Of a stretch of 64,000 nucleotides of DNA, positions 1 to 8,856 are shown piece by piece. Every line of letters begins with the position of its first letter. Position 1 is the first letter of the stretch. This DNA comes from Hydrogenophaga flava NBRC 102514 (lineage in GTDB: Bacteria; Pseudomonadota; Gammaproteobacteria; Burkholderiales; Burkholderiaceae_C), in NCBI RefSeq assembly GCF_001571145.1, contig NZ_BCTF01000020.1, positions 47,903 through 111,902 on the forward strand, given 5' to 3'. The notes beneath the pieces are model-generated. The model made no database searches and was not told the origin of the DNA. It saw nothing but the letters and a program-made list of their open reading frames with translations. A program made the translations under genes and the position numbers.

Positions 1-16
1 GGATACGGGCACAGGC

Positions 17-50
17 AGTGCAGCCGCACGGCGGGGCGTGCGGCTGCACT
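17..50. repeat. Perfect 13-bp stem-loop
   Basis: Bases 17-29 are the exact reverse complement of 38-50 with an 8-base loop. The hairpin is GC-rich and has no T tract. It lies at the window edge in ICE DNA, so the gene it belongs to cannot be seen. Confidence 0.6.
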
Positions 51-88
51 CGGATGCGGGTAGCAAAACAGCGCACGGGCGTCAAGCG

Positions 89-117
89 AAAACCTGCCGC
101 ACGTGCTGGCAGGTTTT
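89..117 (+). terminator. Hairpin ending in T tract, probable intrinsic terminator
   Basis: A 10-bp perfect stem (89-98 with 108-117) begins with AAAA and ends with TTTT, the shape of a bidirectional intrinsic terminator. It sits 65 bases before the start codon at 182 and probably separates that gene from an upstream ICE gene outside the window. Confidence 0.5.
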
Positions 118-181
118 GAGTTGAATGAAAGGGCTGGTGTGCCTAGAGTGATCCGGTCTTTTTTCGCACGGATTCACAACA

Positions 182-721
182 ATGACCACGCGCCAGCCGC
201 TCTCGCCCAAGATGGGTTTTGCCAACACCCTGCACATGGCCGATGGGCGCAGCGTCCATGATGCTCAGCACGCACCATATCTGGTGGCGGCCTCGCTGCA
301 CGAGTTGGGCATGGTCGACTGGTTGCCGCGCGTTTTCGGCTTCCTGCGCATGTACGACGGCGTGGCACGGTGGATGGAGACCGGCATGCCCGAAGCGGCC
401 TGCATGGCGGACCTGGACCTGCGCGAGGAGGTCATGCGCAAGCGCAGCGGCGCCACCCAACCCGAACAGGACCCCGCGGCGTTGCGGTTCCGGCTCGCCG
501 TGTTGCTGACCAATTCGCCTGTGACACTGTTCGGCGCGCGCTGGAAGCTCGAACGCAGGTTCAAGGATTTGCCCATGGACATCCCGTGGAATCCGCTGGA
601 GCAGCCCTGGCTGACGTTCCTGGGGCAGCACATCGTCCTGCCTGACCACGCCACCTTACATATCAACCGCAAGGGACGTCAGATCCGCCAACAGCTCATG
701 GCCTACCTGCTGGAGCGCTGA
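182..721 (+). CDS. Hypothetical protein upstream of the ICE relaxase
   Basis: A 179-residue protein that I do not recognise. It starts with ATG at 182 and shows no signal peptide, membrane segment or catalytic motif. Its stop codon TGA lies only 10 bases before the ATG of the relaxase gene, and the GAGG of the relaxase ribosome site overlaps this stop, so the two are almost certainly one operon. Co-transcription with traI suggests a role in transfer or element upkeep, but that is inference from position. High GC and the absence of competing frames support it as a real gene. Confidence 0.7.
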   Translation: MTTRQPLSPKMGFANTLHMADGRSVHDAQHAPYLVAASLHELGMVDWLPRVFGFLRMYDGVARWMETGMPEAACMADLDLREEVMRKRSGATQPEQDPAALRFRLAVLLTNSPVTLFGARWKLERRFKDLPMDIPWNPLEQPWLTFLGQHIVLPDHATLHINRKGRQIRQQLMAYLLER

Positions 722-731
722 GGCATTGGTC

Positions 732-3275
732 ATGATCGGTCACTGCTTGCGCTGGATCAAACGCTGGGACCCACGTTCGCCACGACCGGCATCCAGCGTT
801 GCACCAGCCACCGCCATCCCACCCCGTGCGACAACCGATGAGGTCGATCCGCCCATGCCGGTGGTCCGTGGCCACGCCGACGGGTGGCTGAAGGTGCTGC
901 CAGCGGCCGACCTGCTGCGACTGGTGCATGGCAGCAAGGTGCTGGACACGATGTGGCGCCAGTCGCGTCTGGCACAGATAGTCTGGGAGCGGGATCTGCT
1001 TCCAGCGATCCACCGCTATGCGGAGTACGTGCAGCTCATGCCCGCTTCCGAGTCGCATCACCATGCCCATGTCGGTGGGCTGCTCTCGCACACGCTGGAG
1101 ATGACGCTAGCGGCGATGACCTGGCGCAACGGTCACTTTTTCCCGGAAGGTGCGAGCGTCGAGGAGATGGACGCTCAGCGCGACGAGTGGACCTATGTGG
1201 TCTTCTTCGCGGCTCTGCTCCACGACGTGGGCAAGATCATGGCGGACCTTCGCATCGCCTGGATCTGCACCGGCATGGAGGCACCGTTGCGCTGGGTCCC
1301 GATGTCCGGGCCACTGACCGCCATGGTGCAATCGCGGCCTGGTGGTGAGTATCTGGTGGAGTTCACACCGAAGTCGGCGCGGGACTATGCGGCACATTCC
1401 CGCCTGGCCACGATCTTGTTGCAACAGGTGGCGCCAGCCACGGCGCTGAGCTTTCTGGCGCGCCGGCCGCAAGCATTCGAGGCACTGACGCAGTACCTCT
1501 CTGGCGGCGACAAGAGCAGCATGCTGGCCCAGTTGGTGCGCAAGGCCGACCAGACCTCGACACAACAGGCGCTGGCCAACGGAAGCCGCGAGCGCTTCAC
1601 GACCGCGACGAGCATCCCGCTGATCGACCTGCTGATGCAATCGGTGCGTGAGATGCTCAGGAGCGGCACCGCCTTGCCGCTGAACCGTTCCGGTGCCGCT
1701 GGCTGGGTCTACGACGGGAGCATCTGGTTCGTGGCCAAGCGACTGGCCGATGCGGTGAGGCAGCACATACGACAGCACCACCCGGATGAAGCTGTGCCAG
1801 GCGAGGCCAAGAATGATCGGCTGTTCGACACTTGGCAGGAATACGGCTGCATCCAGCCCAACCCGCAAAGCGGACAGGCCATCTGGTATGTGCTGGTGCA
1901 GGGTTCGGCCGTTGACGGTTCCGAGTCTGTTGCAGTGGCTCCTGTGCAAGGGGCAGGGGAGAACGATGGGGCCTACAGTCACTCGCTGACCATGCTCAGA
2001 TTCCCGCTGGACAAGGTGTTCGAGGAAGCAGTGGCATACCCACCCCCGATGCGCGGGCGCATTGAGGTGCAGGTCAAACGTGGAGCAGCTTCGGGCGAGG
2101 CGGCCAACGAATCGTCCGCTGAGCCAGCGGCTCGACAGGATTCTGGATCGGGAATCCAGTCGGCTCTGAGTGAGGGTGCAGATGCGCCATCGAACAGCAA
2201 TGTCGACCAGGCCACCCGGTCACCGACTCCCGGCGCGGGTCATCAGGAGACCTCTGGCGCGGCCAAGCAGGCCAAACCCAAGGCCGAACAACTGCGAGCG
2301 CCTGCCTTCAAGCGGCCGGGCAAGCCAGCCGAAACGACCAAGGCGGCGGGCGGCCCCAAACCTGGCGATCCGGTTCAAGGCACGCCACGGGTGACAAGCG
2401 CCCCCTCGAACATGCGACCGCGTGGTGAGCAGCGCCCGACCGAGTCACGGCAGGTACCACCAACCTCATCACCTGCGGCGGCTGCTTCGAGTCTGGAGCC
2501 TCCGCTGGACAAGTGGCTGGATTTCGAGGACGACGCTGCAGCGTTCAAAGACTACCCGAAGCTGCCGCATCAACCCTTGGAAACGCAAAAAGCCGCACCG
2601 CGAGGGCCGTCGGTCGCGACCGCACCGCCAAAGGCACCTGCATCAGCGGGCAAACGTGCATCCAAACCTGGAGCAGACGTGGCCACATCGCCCGACACTG
2701 GCGCAAACCGTTCCACAGAGGCGCTTCCAAGCCTGCCTCAGCTGCCAGCAGTTCGACCGCTGCTGGCTCGCTCTGGGCAGCCGCCCGAGGTACTTGCCAG
2801 GGCGGCTCCCACACAGTTCCAGACTGCGCCTGTCATTCTCAGTCCATTCCTGCCAGAGCTGCCGCATGAGACCGCCGGCAGGCCCAGCGAACCCACTCCT
2901 GCTGCAGTTGGCTTCATCGAATGGCTGCAGCAAGGCCTGTCCAGCCGGGCCTTGAAGTACAACGAGACCGGCGCGCTGGTGCATTTCGTAGCCGAGGGCA
3001 TGGCGCTGGTCTCACCGCTGGTATTTCGTACCTACGCCGCAGAAACTGTTGCAGCCAGTGATGCCCAGGTCGACGCACAGGCGCTGCAGGTGCAGCGCGA
3101 AGTGATCAAGTCGGGATGGCATCTGATGGGGCCCGGCAAGGTCAACATCCTTAAGTACCAGGTCATGGGGCGCGGTGGCGTGCCTGTGGGCAAACTCAGC
3201 GCCGTGGTGCTCACTCAGCCGGACCGCTGGGTCGTGCCCGTGCCACCGGTCAACCCGGTCCTCAAGCTCGTTTGA
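732..3275 (+). CDS. traI: MobH-family conjugative relaxase, TraI type
   Basis: An 847-residue protein matching the relaxase of PFGI-1-class integrating conjugative elements, which nicks the transfer origin and pilots the DNA strand into the recipient. The N-terminal domain (about residues 40-320) has the HHH cluster near residue 109 and an HD pair near residue 164 (LLHDVGK), the metal-binding signature of MobH enzymes. A long low-complexity linker rich in Pro, Ala and Lys (about 450-700) leads to a conserved C-terminal TraI_2_C-type domain. I chose ATG at 732, 8 bases after GAGG, over an upstream TTG at 726. It is the last gene of the element, followed by a terminator. No transfer gene after it is visible. 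Confidence 0.88.
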   Translation: MIGHCLRWIKRWDPRSPRPASSVAPATAIPPRATTDEVDPPMPVVRGHADGWLKVLPAADLLRLVHGSKVLDTMWRQSRLAQIVWERDLLPAIHRYAEYVQLMPASESHHHAHVGGLLSHTLEMTLAAMTWRNGHFFPEGASVEEMDAQRDEWTYVVFFAALLHDVGKIMADLRIAWICTGMEAPLRWVPMSGPLTAMVQSRPGGEYLVEFTPKSARDYAAHSRLATILLQQVAPATALSFLARRPQAFEALTQYLSGGDKSSMLAQLVRKADQTSTQQALANGSRERFTTATSIPLIDLLMQSVREMLRSGTALPLNRSGAAGWVYDGSIWFVAKRLADAVRQHIRQHHPDEAVPGEAKNDRLFDTWQEYGCIQPNPQSGQAIWYVLVQGSAVDGSESVAVAPVQGAGENDGAYSHSLTMLRFPLDKVFEEAVAYPPPMRGRIEVQVKRGAASGEAANESSAEPAARQDSGSGIQSALSEGADAPSNSNVDQATRSPTPGAGHQETSGAAKQAKPKAEQLRAPAFKRPGKPAETTKAAGGPKPGDPVQGTPRVTSAPSNMRPRGEQRPTESRQVPPTSSPAAAASSLEPPLDKWLDFEDDAAAFKDYPKLPHQPLETQKAAPRGPSVATAPPKAPASAGKRASKPGADVATSPDTGANRSTEALPSLPQLPAVRPLLARSGQPPEVLARAAPTQFQTAPVILSPFLPELPHETAGRPSEPTPAAVGFIEWLQQGLSSRALKYNETGALVHFVAEGMALVSPLVFRTYAAETVAASDAQVDAQALQVQREVIKSGWHLMGPGKVNILKYQVMGRGGVPVGKLSAVVLTQPDRWVVPVPPVNPVLKLV

Positions 3276-3442
3276 ACCGCAGGTGCTGGATGGCTGGTAG
3301 ATCTGACAGGGAGCGTTGAAAAAGTTTGACAGAGTCAGTCATGATCACTACATTGCAACCGTGCATCAGGGGAAACCAACTTGCTTGGGACCTGCGAAGG
3401 GCGTCATACATCAGTTGTGGCATCTGATCAAAAGTTGTGCAG

Positions 3443-3505
3443 ACATCGTGGAAAGTTGAACGGGCTCAGGCCCGTTTTTACGGCCTTATCAATATTCCAC
3501 GATGT
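3443..3505. repeat. 11-bp inverted repeat flanking the terminator at the element end
   Basis: ACATCGTGGAA at 3443-3453 is the perfect reverse complement of TTCCACGATGT at 3495-3505. The right copy overlaps the XerC-side arm and first bases of the centre of the dif-like site, so an inverted copy of that arm lies about 40 bases inside the element. This could be a second recombinase contact or a fold-back in single-stranded element DNA; the role is inferred. Confidence 0.6.
3459..3479 (+). terminator. Intrinsic terminator after traI
   Basis: A 7-bp stem (3459-3465 with 3470-3476), TCAG loop and a short T run follow traI by about 180 bases. It lies between the two arms of an 11-bp inverted repeat (3443-3453 and 3495-3505). 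Confidence 0.75.
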
Positions 3506-3519
3506 ATATTATGTTAACT
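3492..3519 (+). other. dif: dif-like Xer recombination site, hybrid element/chromosome junction
   Basis: The centre TGTATA (3503-3508) equals that of Escherichia coli dif, and the following arm TTATGTTAACT (3509-3519) matches its XerD arm at 10 of 11 positions. The preceding 11 bases (3492-3502) match the XerC arm poorly. XerCD exchange at dif leaves, at the right end of an inserted element, an element-derived XerC arm joined to the chromosomal XerD arm, which is the pattern seen. Bases 3520-3706, between this site and the transporter operon, hold no gene I can support; a TACAAT hexamer at 3642-3647 may be the -10 of the operon promoter. Confidence 0.65.
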
Positions 3520-3706
3520 AAAAGAGCCGTGAACGAAACGACTCCAGGTTCGGCCTGAATGTTGCTCTTGCCCTCTTGAGCAGACACCTGCATCCGGGGA
3601 AACACCAGCTTGGTGCGTCCGATAAGTGGACTGCCCACACCTACAATGTTGCCCACCGGCAGGAGTCCAATCCGGCCAGTTCCATTCAACCTTCTCAAGG
3701 ACGTTC

Positions 3707-4567
3707 ATGAAGCATCTGTTTCTGACCCTCAGCATGATCGGCGCCGCCACCCTGGTGGGCTGTGGCAAGACCGAAGCCCCCGCGCCGGCCGCTCCGGCGC
3801 CTGCGCCCACCGCCGAAGCACCGGCACCCGCTCCTGCCAGCCAGTGGCCGGAACTGCGCGTGGCCATCGATCCCACTTACAAGCCCTTCACCTACAAGAC
3901 CGACGCGGGCGAGCCCGCGGGTTTCGACGTGGACGTGGCCAAGGCCCTTTGCGACGAACTCAAGAGCAAGTGCGTGTTCGTCGAGCAGGCCTGGGACGGC
4001 ATGATTCCCGGTCTGCTGGCCAAGAAGTACGACGCCATCATTTCCTCGATGTCGATCACCGAAGAGCGCAAGCAGTCGGTTGATTTCACGGGCAAGTACT
4101 ACAACACGCCGTCCTGCGTGGTCGTCAAGACCGCACTGAACCTGGGCGCCGAAGCCGCGGGTTTCAAGGGCAAGAAACTGGGCGTGCTGAAGGCATCCAC
4201 CCAGGAAAAGTACGCCATGGGTGAGCTCAAGGCCGCAGGCGCGACTGTTGTGCCGTACGACGCCCAGGACCAGGTCTATCTGGACATCAAGTCCGGCCGT
4301 CTGGACGGCACCGTGGCCGACGTGGTCGAAGTCCAGGGTGGCTTCCTGTCCACACCGGACGGCAAGGACTACAGCTGCGCCGGTGGCCGCATTCCGGTCG
4401 AGTTCGACGCCAAGTACTTCGGTGCTGGCGCGGGCGTGGCCATCCGCAAGGAAGACACCGCCCTGCGCGATGCGCTGGACGCGGGCATCAAGGCCATCCG
4501 CGACAACGGCAAGTGGAAAGAACTCTCTGAGAAGCACGTCCCTGGCGTGGACATCTGGGGTTCCTGA
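3707..4567 (+). CDS. Amino-acid ABC transporter substrate-binding lipoprotein (His/Arg/Orn type)
   Basis: A 286-residue family 3 solute-binding protein that should capture a basic or polar amino acid in the periplasm and deliver it to the permeases encoded next. The N-terminus is a lipoprotein signal with lipobox LVGC and is followed by a Pro/Ala-rich tether. The mature domain shows the family blocks LRVAIDPTYKPF, FDVDVAKALC and ISSMSITEERK. ATG at 3707 is chosen because it starts the signal peptide; an upstream in-frame codon at 3626 would bury it. It heads an operon with two permeases, an M14-type deacylase and an ATPase. The exact substrate cannot be read from sequence. Confidence 0.9.
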   Translation: MKHLFLTLSMIGAATLVGCGKTEAPAPAAPAPAPTAEAPAPAPASQWPELRVAIDPTYKPFTYKTDAGEPAGFDVDVAKALCDELKSKCVFVEQAWDGMIPGLLAKKYDAIISSMSITEERKQSVDFTGKYYNTPSCVVVKTALNLGAEAAGFKGKKLGVLKASTQEKYAMGELKAAGATVVPYDAQDQVYLDIKSGRLDGTVADVVEVQGGFLSTPDGKDYSCAGGRIPVEFDAKYFGAGAGVAIRKEDTALRDALDAGIKAIRDNGKWKELSEKHVPGVDIWGS

Positions 4568-4593
4568 TCCATTGAGCTGAACCGCGAGCGCCG

Positions 4594-5295
4594 ATGACGA
4601 CCTATTTCATCCAGATCCTCCAGGGCCTGCTGGTCACCCTCGGCGTCTCGCTGGGCGCGCTAGTCGTCGCCGCCGTGCTCGGCCTGGCCGGCGCGGCGGC
4701 CAAACTCTCGCCCTATCGCTGGCTCAACTGGGTCGGCGACATCTATTCCACAGTGATCCGGGGTGTCCCGGATCTGGTGTGGATGCTGCTGCTGTACTTC
4801 GGCGGGCAGATTCTGATCAACGACATCTTCGAAGCCATGGGCTACCGCAGTGGCCCGCAGATCAACCCCTTCGTGGCGGGGGTGCTGACCATTGGTTTCG
4901 TCTACGGCGCCTACATGACGGAAACCTTCCGCGGCGCCATCATGAGCGTGCCCAAAGGGCAGTCGGAGGCCGGCTGGGCCTACGGCATGAGCCGTTTCTA
5001 TACCTTCCGCCGCATGGTGCTGCCGCAGATGGTTCGCTTCGCCCTGCCCAGTTTCACCAACAACTGGCTGGTGCTGCTCAAGGCCACCGCCCTCGTCTCG
5101 GTGATCGGACTGGCCGACATCACCAACCTCGCCAAGCAGGCCGGTGCGGCCGCGCGCGGCGACATCCCCGGCGCCGCGATCATCTTCATGGCCTTCGCCG
5201 GCTTCCTCTACCTACTGATCTCCACCATCAGCCTGATCCTGCTGCGCAAGGCCGAGGCCCGTTACTCCGTGGGCGTGAAGCGGGGTGAGTTCTGA
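4594..5295 (+). CDS. hisQ: Amino-acid ABC transporter permease, HisQ/ArtQ type
   Basis: A 233-residue inner-membrane permease of the HisMQ family with several hydrophobic spans. The EAA loop that docks the ATPase is visible around AEAGWAYGMSRFYTFRRMVLP-like sequence in the middle of the protein. It follows the binding protein by 26 bases, and its TGA overlaps the ATG of the next permease by one base, which implies translational coupling. The two permeases should form a heterodimeric channel served by the ATPase at 7170-7937. HisQ is preferred over ArtQ only because of operon layout. Confidence 0.85.
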   Translation: MTTYFIQILQGLLVTLGVSLGALVVAAVLGLAGAAAKLSPYRWLNWVGDIYSTVIRGVPDLVWMLLLYFGGQILINDIFEAMGYRSGPQINPFVAGVLTIGFVYGAYMTETFRGAIMSVPKGQSEAGWAYGMSRFYTFRRMVLPQMVRFALPSFTNNWLVLLKATALVSVIGLADITNLAKQAGAAARGDIPGAAIIFMAFAGFLYLLISTISLILLRKAEARYSVGVKRGEF

Positions 5296-6011
5296 TGGAC
5301 AAGTTTGCGATCATCTTCCAGCCGCAGAACCTGGCCCTCTACTGGACGGGGTTCCTGGCGACCATGGAACTGCTGGCCATCAGTCTGCTGGCCGGCGGCC
5401 TGCTGACACTGCCGCTCACCCTGATGCGGGTCTCGCGCAACCGCTGGATCTCCACGCCGGTCTGGCTGTTCACCTATGTGGTGCGCGGCACGCCACTGCT
5501 GATCCAGGTCTATTTCATCTACTACGGCATCGCCCAGTTGGAGTGGGTGCAGGCGCTGTGGGACACGGTCTGGCCCTGGACGCTGTTCAAGGACCCGTTC
5601 TTCTGCGCGTTGGCCGCGTTCTCGCTCAACACCTGCGCCTACACGGTCGAGATGCTGGCGGGAGCCATCAAGGAAACACCCGCCGGCGAGATCGAGGCCG
5701 CACAGGCCGCAGGCTTCAGCAAGTGGAACATGATGTTCCGTCTGGTGCTGCCCAGCGCCCTGCGCCGCACCCTGCCCGGCTACTCCAACGAAGTCGTGAT
5801 GATGCTGCACGCCACCTCGCTGGCGAGCGTGGTGCCGGCGCTGTATGACCTGACCAACGCTGCCTACGCGATCTACAAGACCTACTACCTCGCGTTCCAG
5901 CCGTTCATCGTGGTCGCGGTGCTGTATTTCATACTGACCTTCGCCCTGGTCTACGTGTTCCGGCTGCTGGAAAAGCGTTTCCTGGCCTATCTGCGCCCAC
6001 GCACTCACTGA
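5295..6011 (+). CDS. hisM: Amino-acid ABC transporter permease, HisM/ArtM type
   Basis: A 238-residue partner permease of the HisMQ family. It has an N-terminal membrane span, the family segment YVVRGTPLLIQVYF, and an EAA loop around EIEAAQAAGFSKWNMMF for contact with the ATPase. The start overlaps the stop of the preceding permease by one base. It ends 22 bases before the deacylase gene, consistent with one transcript from about 3.7 to 7.9 kb. Confidence 0.87.
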   Translation: MDKFAIIFQPQNLALYWTGFLATMELLAISLLAGGLLTLPLTLMRVSRNRWISTPVWLFTYVVRGTPLLIQVYFIYYGIAQLEWVQALWDTVWPWTLFKDPFFCALAAFSLNTCAYTVEMLAGAIKETPAGEIEAAQAAGFSKWNMMFRLVLPSALRRTLPGYSNEVVMMLHATSLASVVPALYDLTNAAYAIYKTYYLAFQPFIVVAVLYFILTFALVYVFRLLEKRFLAYLRPRTH

Positions 6012-6033
6012 TCCCCGTTTTCTCTTCTTCCGG

Positions 6034-7155
6034 ATGCGACAGCTCCAACACCCCCTGCTCTCTCCGTCGCTGGGCACCCAGCGCCAGGTCACCAGCCTGC
6101 ACTTCGGTCAGGCCACCAACGGTCGCAAGGCCTACATCCAGTCCAGCCTGCACGCCGACGAGCTGCCCGGCATGCTCACCGCGCACAAGCTCCGGGGCCT
6201 TCTGGTCGCGGCCGAGGCCGCTGGCGAGATCCCGGGCGAGGTCGTGCTGGTGCCGGTGTGCAACCCGATCGGTCTGGACCAGAGCCTGATGCATCACCAG
6301 ATGGGCCGCTTCGAGCTGCTCACCATGGAGAACTTCAACCGGAACTACCCGGACTTCTTCAACCTGGTGAAAGACCGTATCGCGCCGAAGCTCACGCAGG
6401 ATGCGGAGACCAACTTGAGGCTCGTTCGGGCCGCCATGCACGAGGTGCTGCAGGAGCAGCCAGTAACCACCGAGCTGGAGAGCCTGCGCCGGGTGCTGAT
6501 GGGCCTTTCCTGCGACGCCGACGTGGTGTTGGACCTGCACTGCGACTTTGAGGCCACTCTTCATATGTATGTCGAGCAGCCCATGCTCGACCTGATGGCG
6601 CCGCTGGCGCGCCTGCTCGGCGCCCAGGCGCTGCTGTGGGCGCGCGGCTCGGGTCCTTCGATCTCCTTCGATGAGGCGCTGTCCGGCCCCTGGTGGCGTT
6701 TGCGCGATCACTTCGCCGACCAGGCGCCCATCCCCCTGGGCTGCGCCAGCACCACCGTCGAGCTGCGCAGCCAGACCGATGTGTCGGGCGCCCTGGCCAG
6801 CCAGGATGCTCAGGCCATCGTCGGATACCTGCGCCATGTCGGTGTGATGGCCGGCCCCGCCCCTGCCCTGCCCGATCCGCAGTGCGAGCCGACGCCACTG
6901 GCCGGCACGGAAGCCTCCCACGCCCCACACCCTGGCGTGATCGACTTTGTCGCCCAGGTCGGCGAGCGTGTGGCCGTCGGCCAGCTGCTGGCGCGGGTGA
7001 TCGACCCACTGACACCGCGCGAAACCGACATCCGCAGCAGCATCGGCGGCATCGTCTACGCCCGCCACAGCCTGCGCTGGGCGACAACGGGCATGGAGCT
7101 TTGCCGCGTCGCCGGCCGAACACCGATCCGCTCCGGCAACCTGCTGAGCCCCTGA
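6034..7155 (+). CDS. Succinylglutamate desuccinylase / aspartoacylase family deacylase (M14-like)
   Basis: A 373-residue zinc-dependent deacylase of the AstE/AspA family. The zinc-binding blocks are visible as the HADE motif near residue 41, the NFNRNYPDF segment, and DLHCD with the second histidine near residue 170. Family members remove acyl groups from amino acids or act on related small amides. Its place between the permeases and the ATPase of an amino-acid importer suggests that the imported compound is an acylated amino acid or that the product feeds arginine-type catabolism. The substrate is not readable from sequence. Confidence 0.82.
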   Translation: MRQLQHPLLSPSLGTQRQVTSLHFGQATNGRKAYIQSSLHADELPGMLTAHKLRGLLVAAEAAGEIPGEVVLVPVCNPIGLDQSLMHHQMGRFELLTMENFNRNYPDFFNLVKDRIAPKLTQDAETNLRLVRAAMHEVLQEQPVTTELESLRRVLMGLSCDADVVLDLHCDFEATLHMYVEQPMLDLMAPLARLLGAQALLWARGSGPSISFDEALSGPWWRLRDHFADQAPIPLGCASTTVELRSQTDVSGALASQDAQAIVGYLRHVGVMAGPAPALPDPQCEPTPLAGTEASHAPHPGVIDFVAQVGERVAVGQLLARVIDPLTPRETDIRSSIGGIVYARHSLRWATTGMELCRVAGRTPIRSGNLLSP

Positions 7156-7169
7156 CAGACACACGCACC

Positions 7170-7937
7170 ATGACCACCAAACTCGAAGCGATCGACATCC
7201 GCAAGAGCTACGGCTCGCACGAGGTGCTCAAGGGCATTTCCCTGACGGCCAAGGCTGGCGATGTGATCAGCATCATCGGCTCGTCCGGATCTGGCAAATC
7301 CACCTTCCTGCGCTGCATGAACCTGCTGGAGCGCCCGCAGAACGGCCGCATCGTGGTGGCCGGCGAGGAACTCAAGCTGGTCACCGCCAAGGACGGCATG
7401 CTCAAGGCCGCCGACGAGAAACAGCTGCAGCGCCTGCGCGCTAAGCTGGCCATGGTATTCCAGCACTTCAACCTCTGGTCCCACCTGACCGTGCTGGAAA
7501 ACGTGATCGAAGCGCCCATGCACGTGCTCGGCAAGGGCAAGGACGAAGCCATTGCCACCGCCCGCAAGTACCTCGAGAAGGTCGGGCTGCGCGATGTCGA
7601 GGGCAAATACCCGGCCCACATGTCGGGCGGCCAGCAGCAGCGTGTTGCGATCGCCCGGGCGCTGGCGATGGAGCCCGAGGTGATGCTGTTCGACGAGCCG
7701 ACCAGCGCGCTCGACCCCGAGCTCGTCACCGAAGTGCTGCGCGTGATGCGCACCCTGGCCGAAGAAGGCCGCACCATGGTGGTGGTGACCCACGAGATGG
7801 GTTTTGCGCGCGAGGTCAGCAACCACGTGCTGTTCCTGCACCAGGGGCGCATCGAGGAACAGGGCAACCCCCGTGAGGTGCTGGTCAACCCTAAGTCCGA
7901 ACGGCTATCCCAGTTCCTCTCGGGCAAGCTCAAGTAA
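7170..7937 (+). CDS. hisP: Amino-acid ABC transporter ATP-binding protein, HisP type
   Basis: A 255-residue ATPase that powers the importer. Walker A is GSSGSGKS (residues 37-44), the signature is MSGGQQQR and Walker B is [12 protein letters not shown], followed by the switch histidine in VVTHEMGFA. The reading frame is open upstream through the deacylase region, but ATG at 7170 gives the normal HisP N-terminus. It is the last gene of the transporter operon. Confidence 0.93.
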   Translation: MTTKLEAIDIRKSYGSHEVLKGISLTAKAGDVISIIGSSGSGKSTFLRCMNLLERPQNGRIVVAGEELKLVTAKDGMLKAADEKQLQRLRAKLAMVFQHFNLWSHLTVLENVIEAPMHVLGKGKDEAIATARKYLEKVGLRDVEGKYPAHMSGGQQQRVAIARALAMEPEVMLFDEPTSALDPELVTEVLRVMRTLAEEGRTMVVVTHEMGFAREVSNHVLFLHQGRIEEQGNPREVLVNPKSERLSQFLSGKLK

Positions 7938-8066
7938 GCCGTCGGCGACGGTTCGCCAATCGGGCGAACAGCGGGGTTTCCATCCTGCTGTTGGTGGGTT
8001 TCTGTGGCGTCCGGATGCGAGAGCATTGCTCCATCCCGGAACCACCTGCCAGAAAGGAACCTCTCC

Positions 8067-8843
8067 ATGAGCACTGTCGACACCAGCAACTCCAGCGCCT
8101 GGTCCCAGACCCTGTCGTCCCTGAGTGGCGCCATGTCCAGCTACCTGCAGGACAAGATGCACAAGAAGATGGATGCCGACAGCGATGGCGGTGTCAGCCA
8201 GAGCGAGTTCCAGGCAGCGCTTGAAAAGGTCGCGGGCAAGCTGGGTGTCGAGGTGGGCCAGGGCGCATCCGAGCTCTATGCCTCGCTTGATGCCAACAAG
8301 GACGGTGCACTGAATGGCGCCGAGGTGGGCACCCTGCTGCAGAACCTGTTTTCGTCCGCCTCGAACACCCAGGCGTTTGTCCAGTCGCGCGGCGATGAGG
8401 CCCGGTTCGCCGAACTCGACGCCGACAACGACGGCCAGATCTCGATGGCCGAGTTCGGTATCACACCATCCACCGAAACCACGGTGGTGCAGACCACCAC
8501 GGTGATCACGACCACGCAGGAAGTGGCGCCCGAAGGGTCCACCGCGCTGGCCGGAGCCACCGTTCCCACGGCGCCAGCAACCACGCCCCCCGTGCACGCG
8601 GTCACCACGCCGGAAGCGGATCCGGTAGTCGCCAGCACCGAAGAGGCGGTGGCGGGGACCGAGGACGCATCCCTGCAGGCCCTCATGCAGACCGTCGATA
8701 CCGACGGCAGCGGCGACATTTCGAGTGCCGAGCTGAACGCCTACGTGGCCAAGCTGAGCGCCCAGGCCGAAGCTGCGAGCAAACGCTACAACGACACCGC
8801 CCTGGCCTCGCTGAGCGGCGGCAGCCTCAACGAATCCGCCTGA
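8067..8843 (+). CDS. EF-hand calcium-binding protein
   Basis: A 258-residue acidic protein with four EF-hand loops: DADSDGGVSQSEF, DANKDGALNGAE, DADNDGQISMAEF and, near the C-terminus, DTDGSGDISSAEL. A Thr/Val/Pro/Ala-rich linker separates loop 3 from loop 4. There is no clear signal peptide. ATG at 8067 follows an AAAGGAAC ribosome site at 8053-8060. The gene stands alone between the transporter operon and the convergent acylase gene. Such proteins bind calcium; whether this one is a buffer or sensor is unknown. Confidence 0.85.
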   Translation: MSTVDTSNSSAWSQTLSSLSGAMSSYLQDKMHKKMDADSDGGVSQSEFQAALEKVAGKLGVEVGQGASELYASLDANKDGALNGAEVGTLLQNLFSSASNTQAFVQSRGDEARFAELDADNDGQISMAEFGITPSTETTVVQTTTVITTTQEVAPEGSTALAGATVPTAPATTPPVHAVTTPEADPVVASTEEAVAGTEDASLQALMQTVDTDGSGDISSAELNAYVAKLSAQAEAASKRYNDTALASLSGGSLNESA

Positions 8844-8856
8844 CGCCAGCCGGCGA

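Larger units (their letters stand above)
1..3508. mobile_element. Right end of an integrative conjugative element (ICE), apparently inserted at dif
   Basis: The first 3.5 kb carry a hypothetical gene and a MobH-family relaxase of the kind found in integrating conjugative elements, followed by a terminator and then by ordinary chromosomal transport genes. No integrase gene is present between the relaxase and the chromosome. The junction falls in a sequence resembling the Xer recombination site dif (3492-3519). From knowledge of the gonococcal genetic island, which also encodes a MobH relaxase and uses XerC/XerD at dif, I infer the same type of insertion. The left end lies outside the window. 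Confidence 0.7.
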
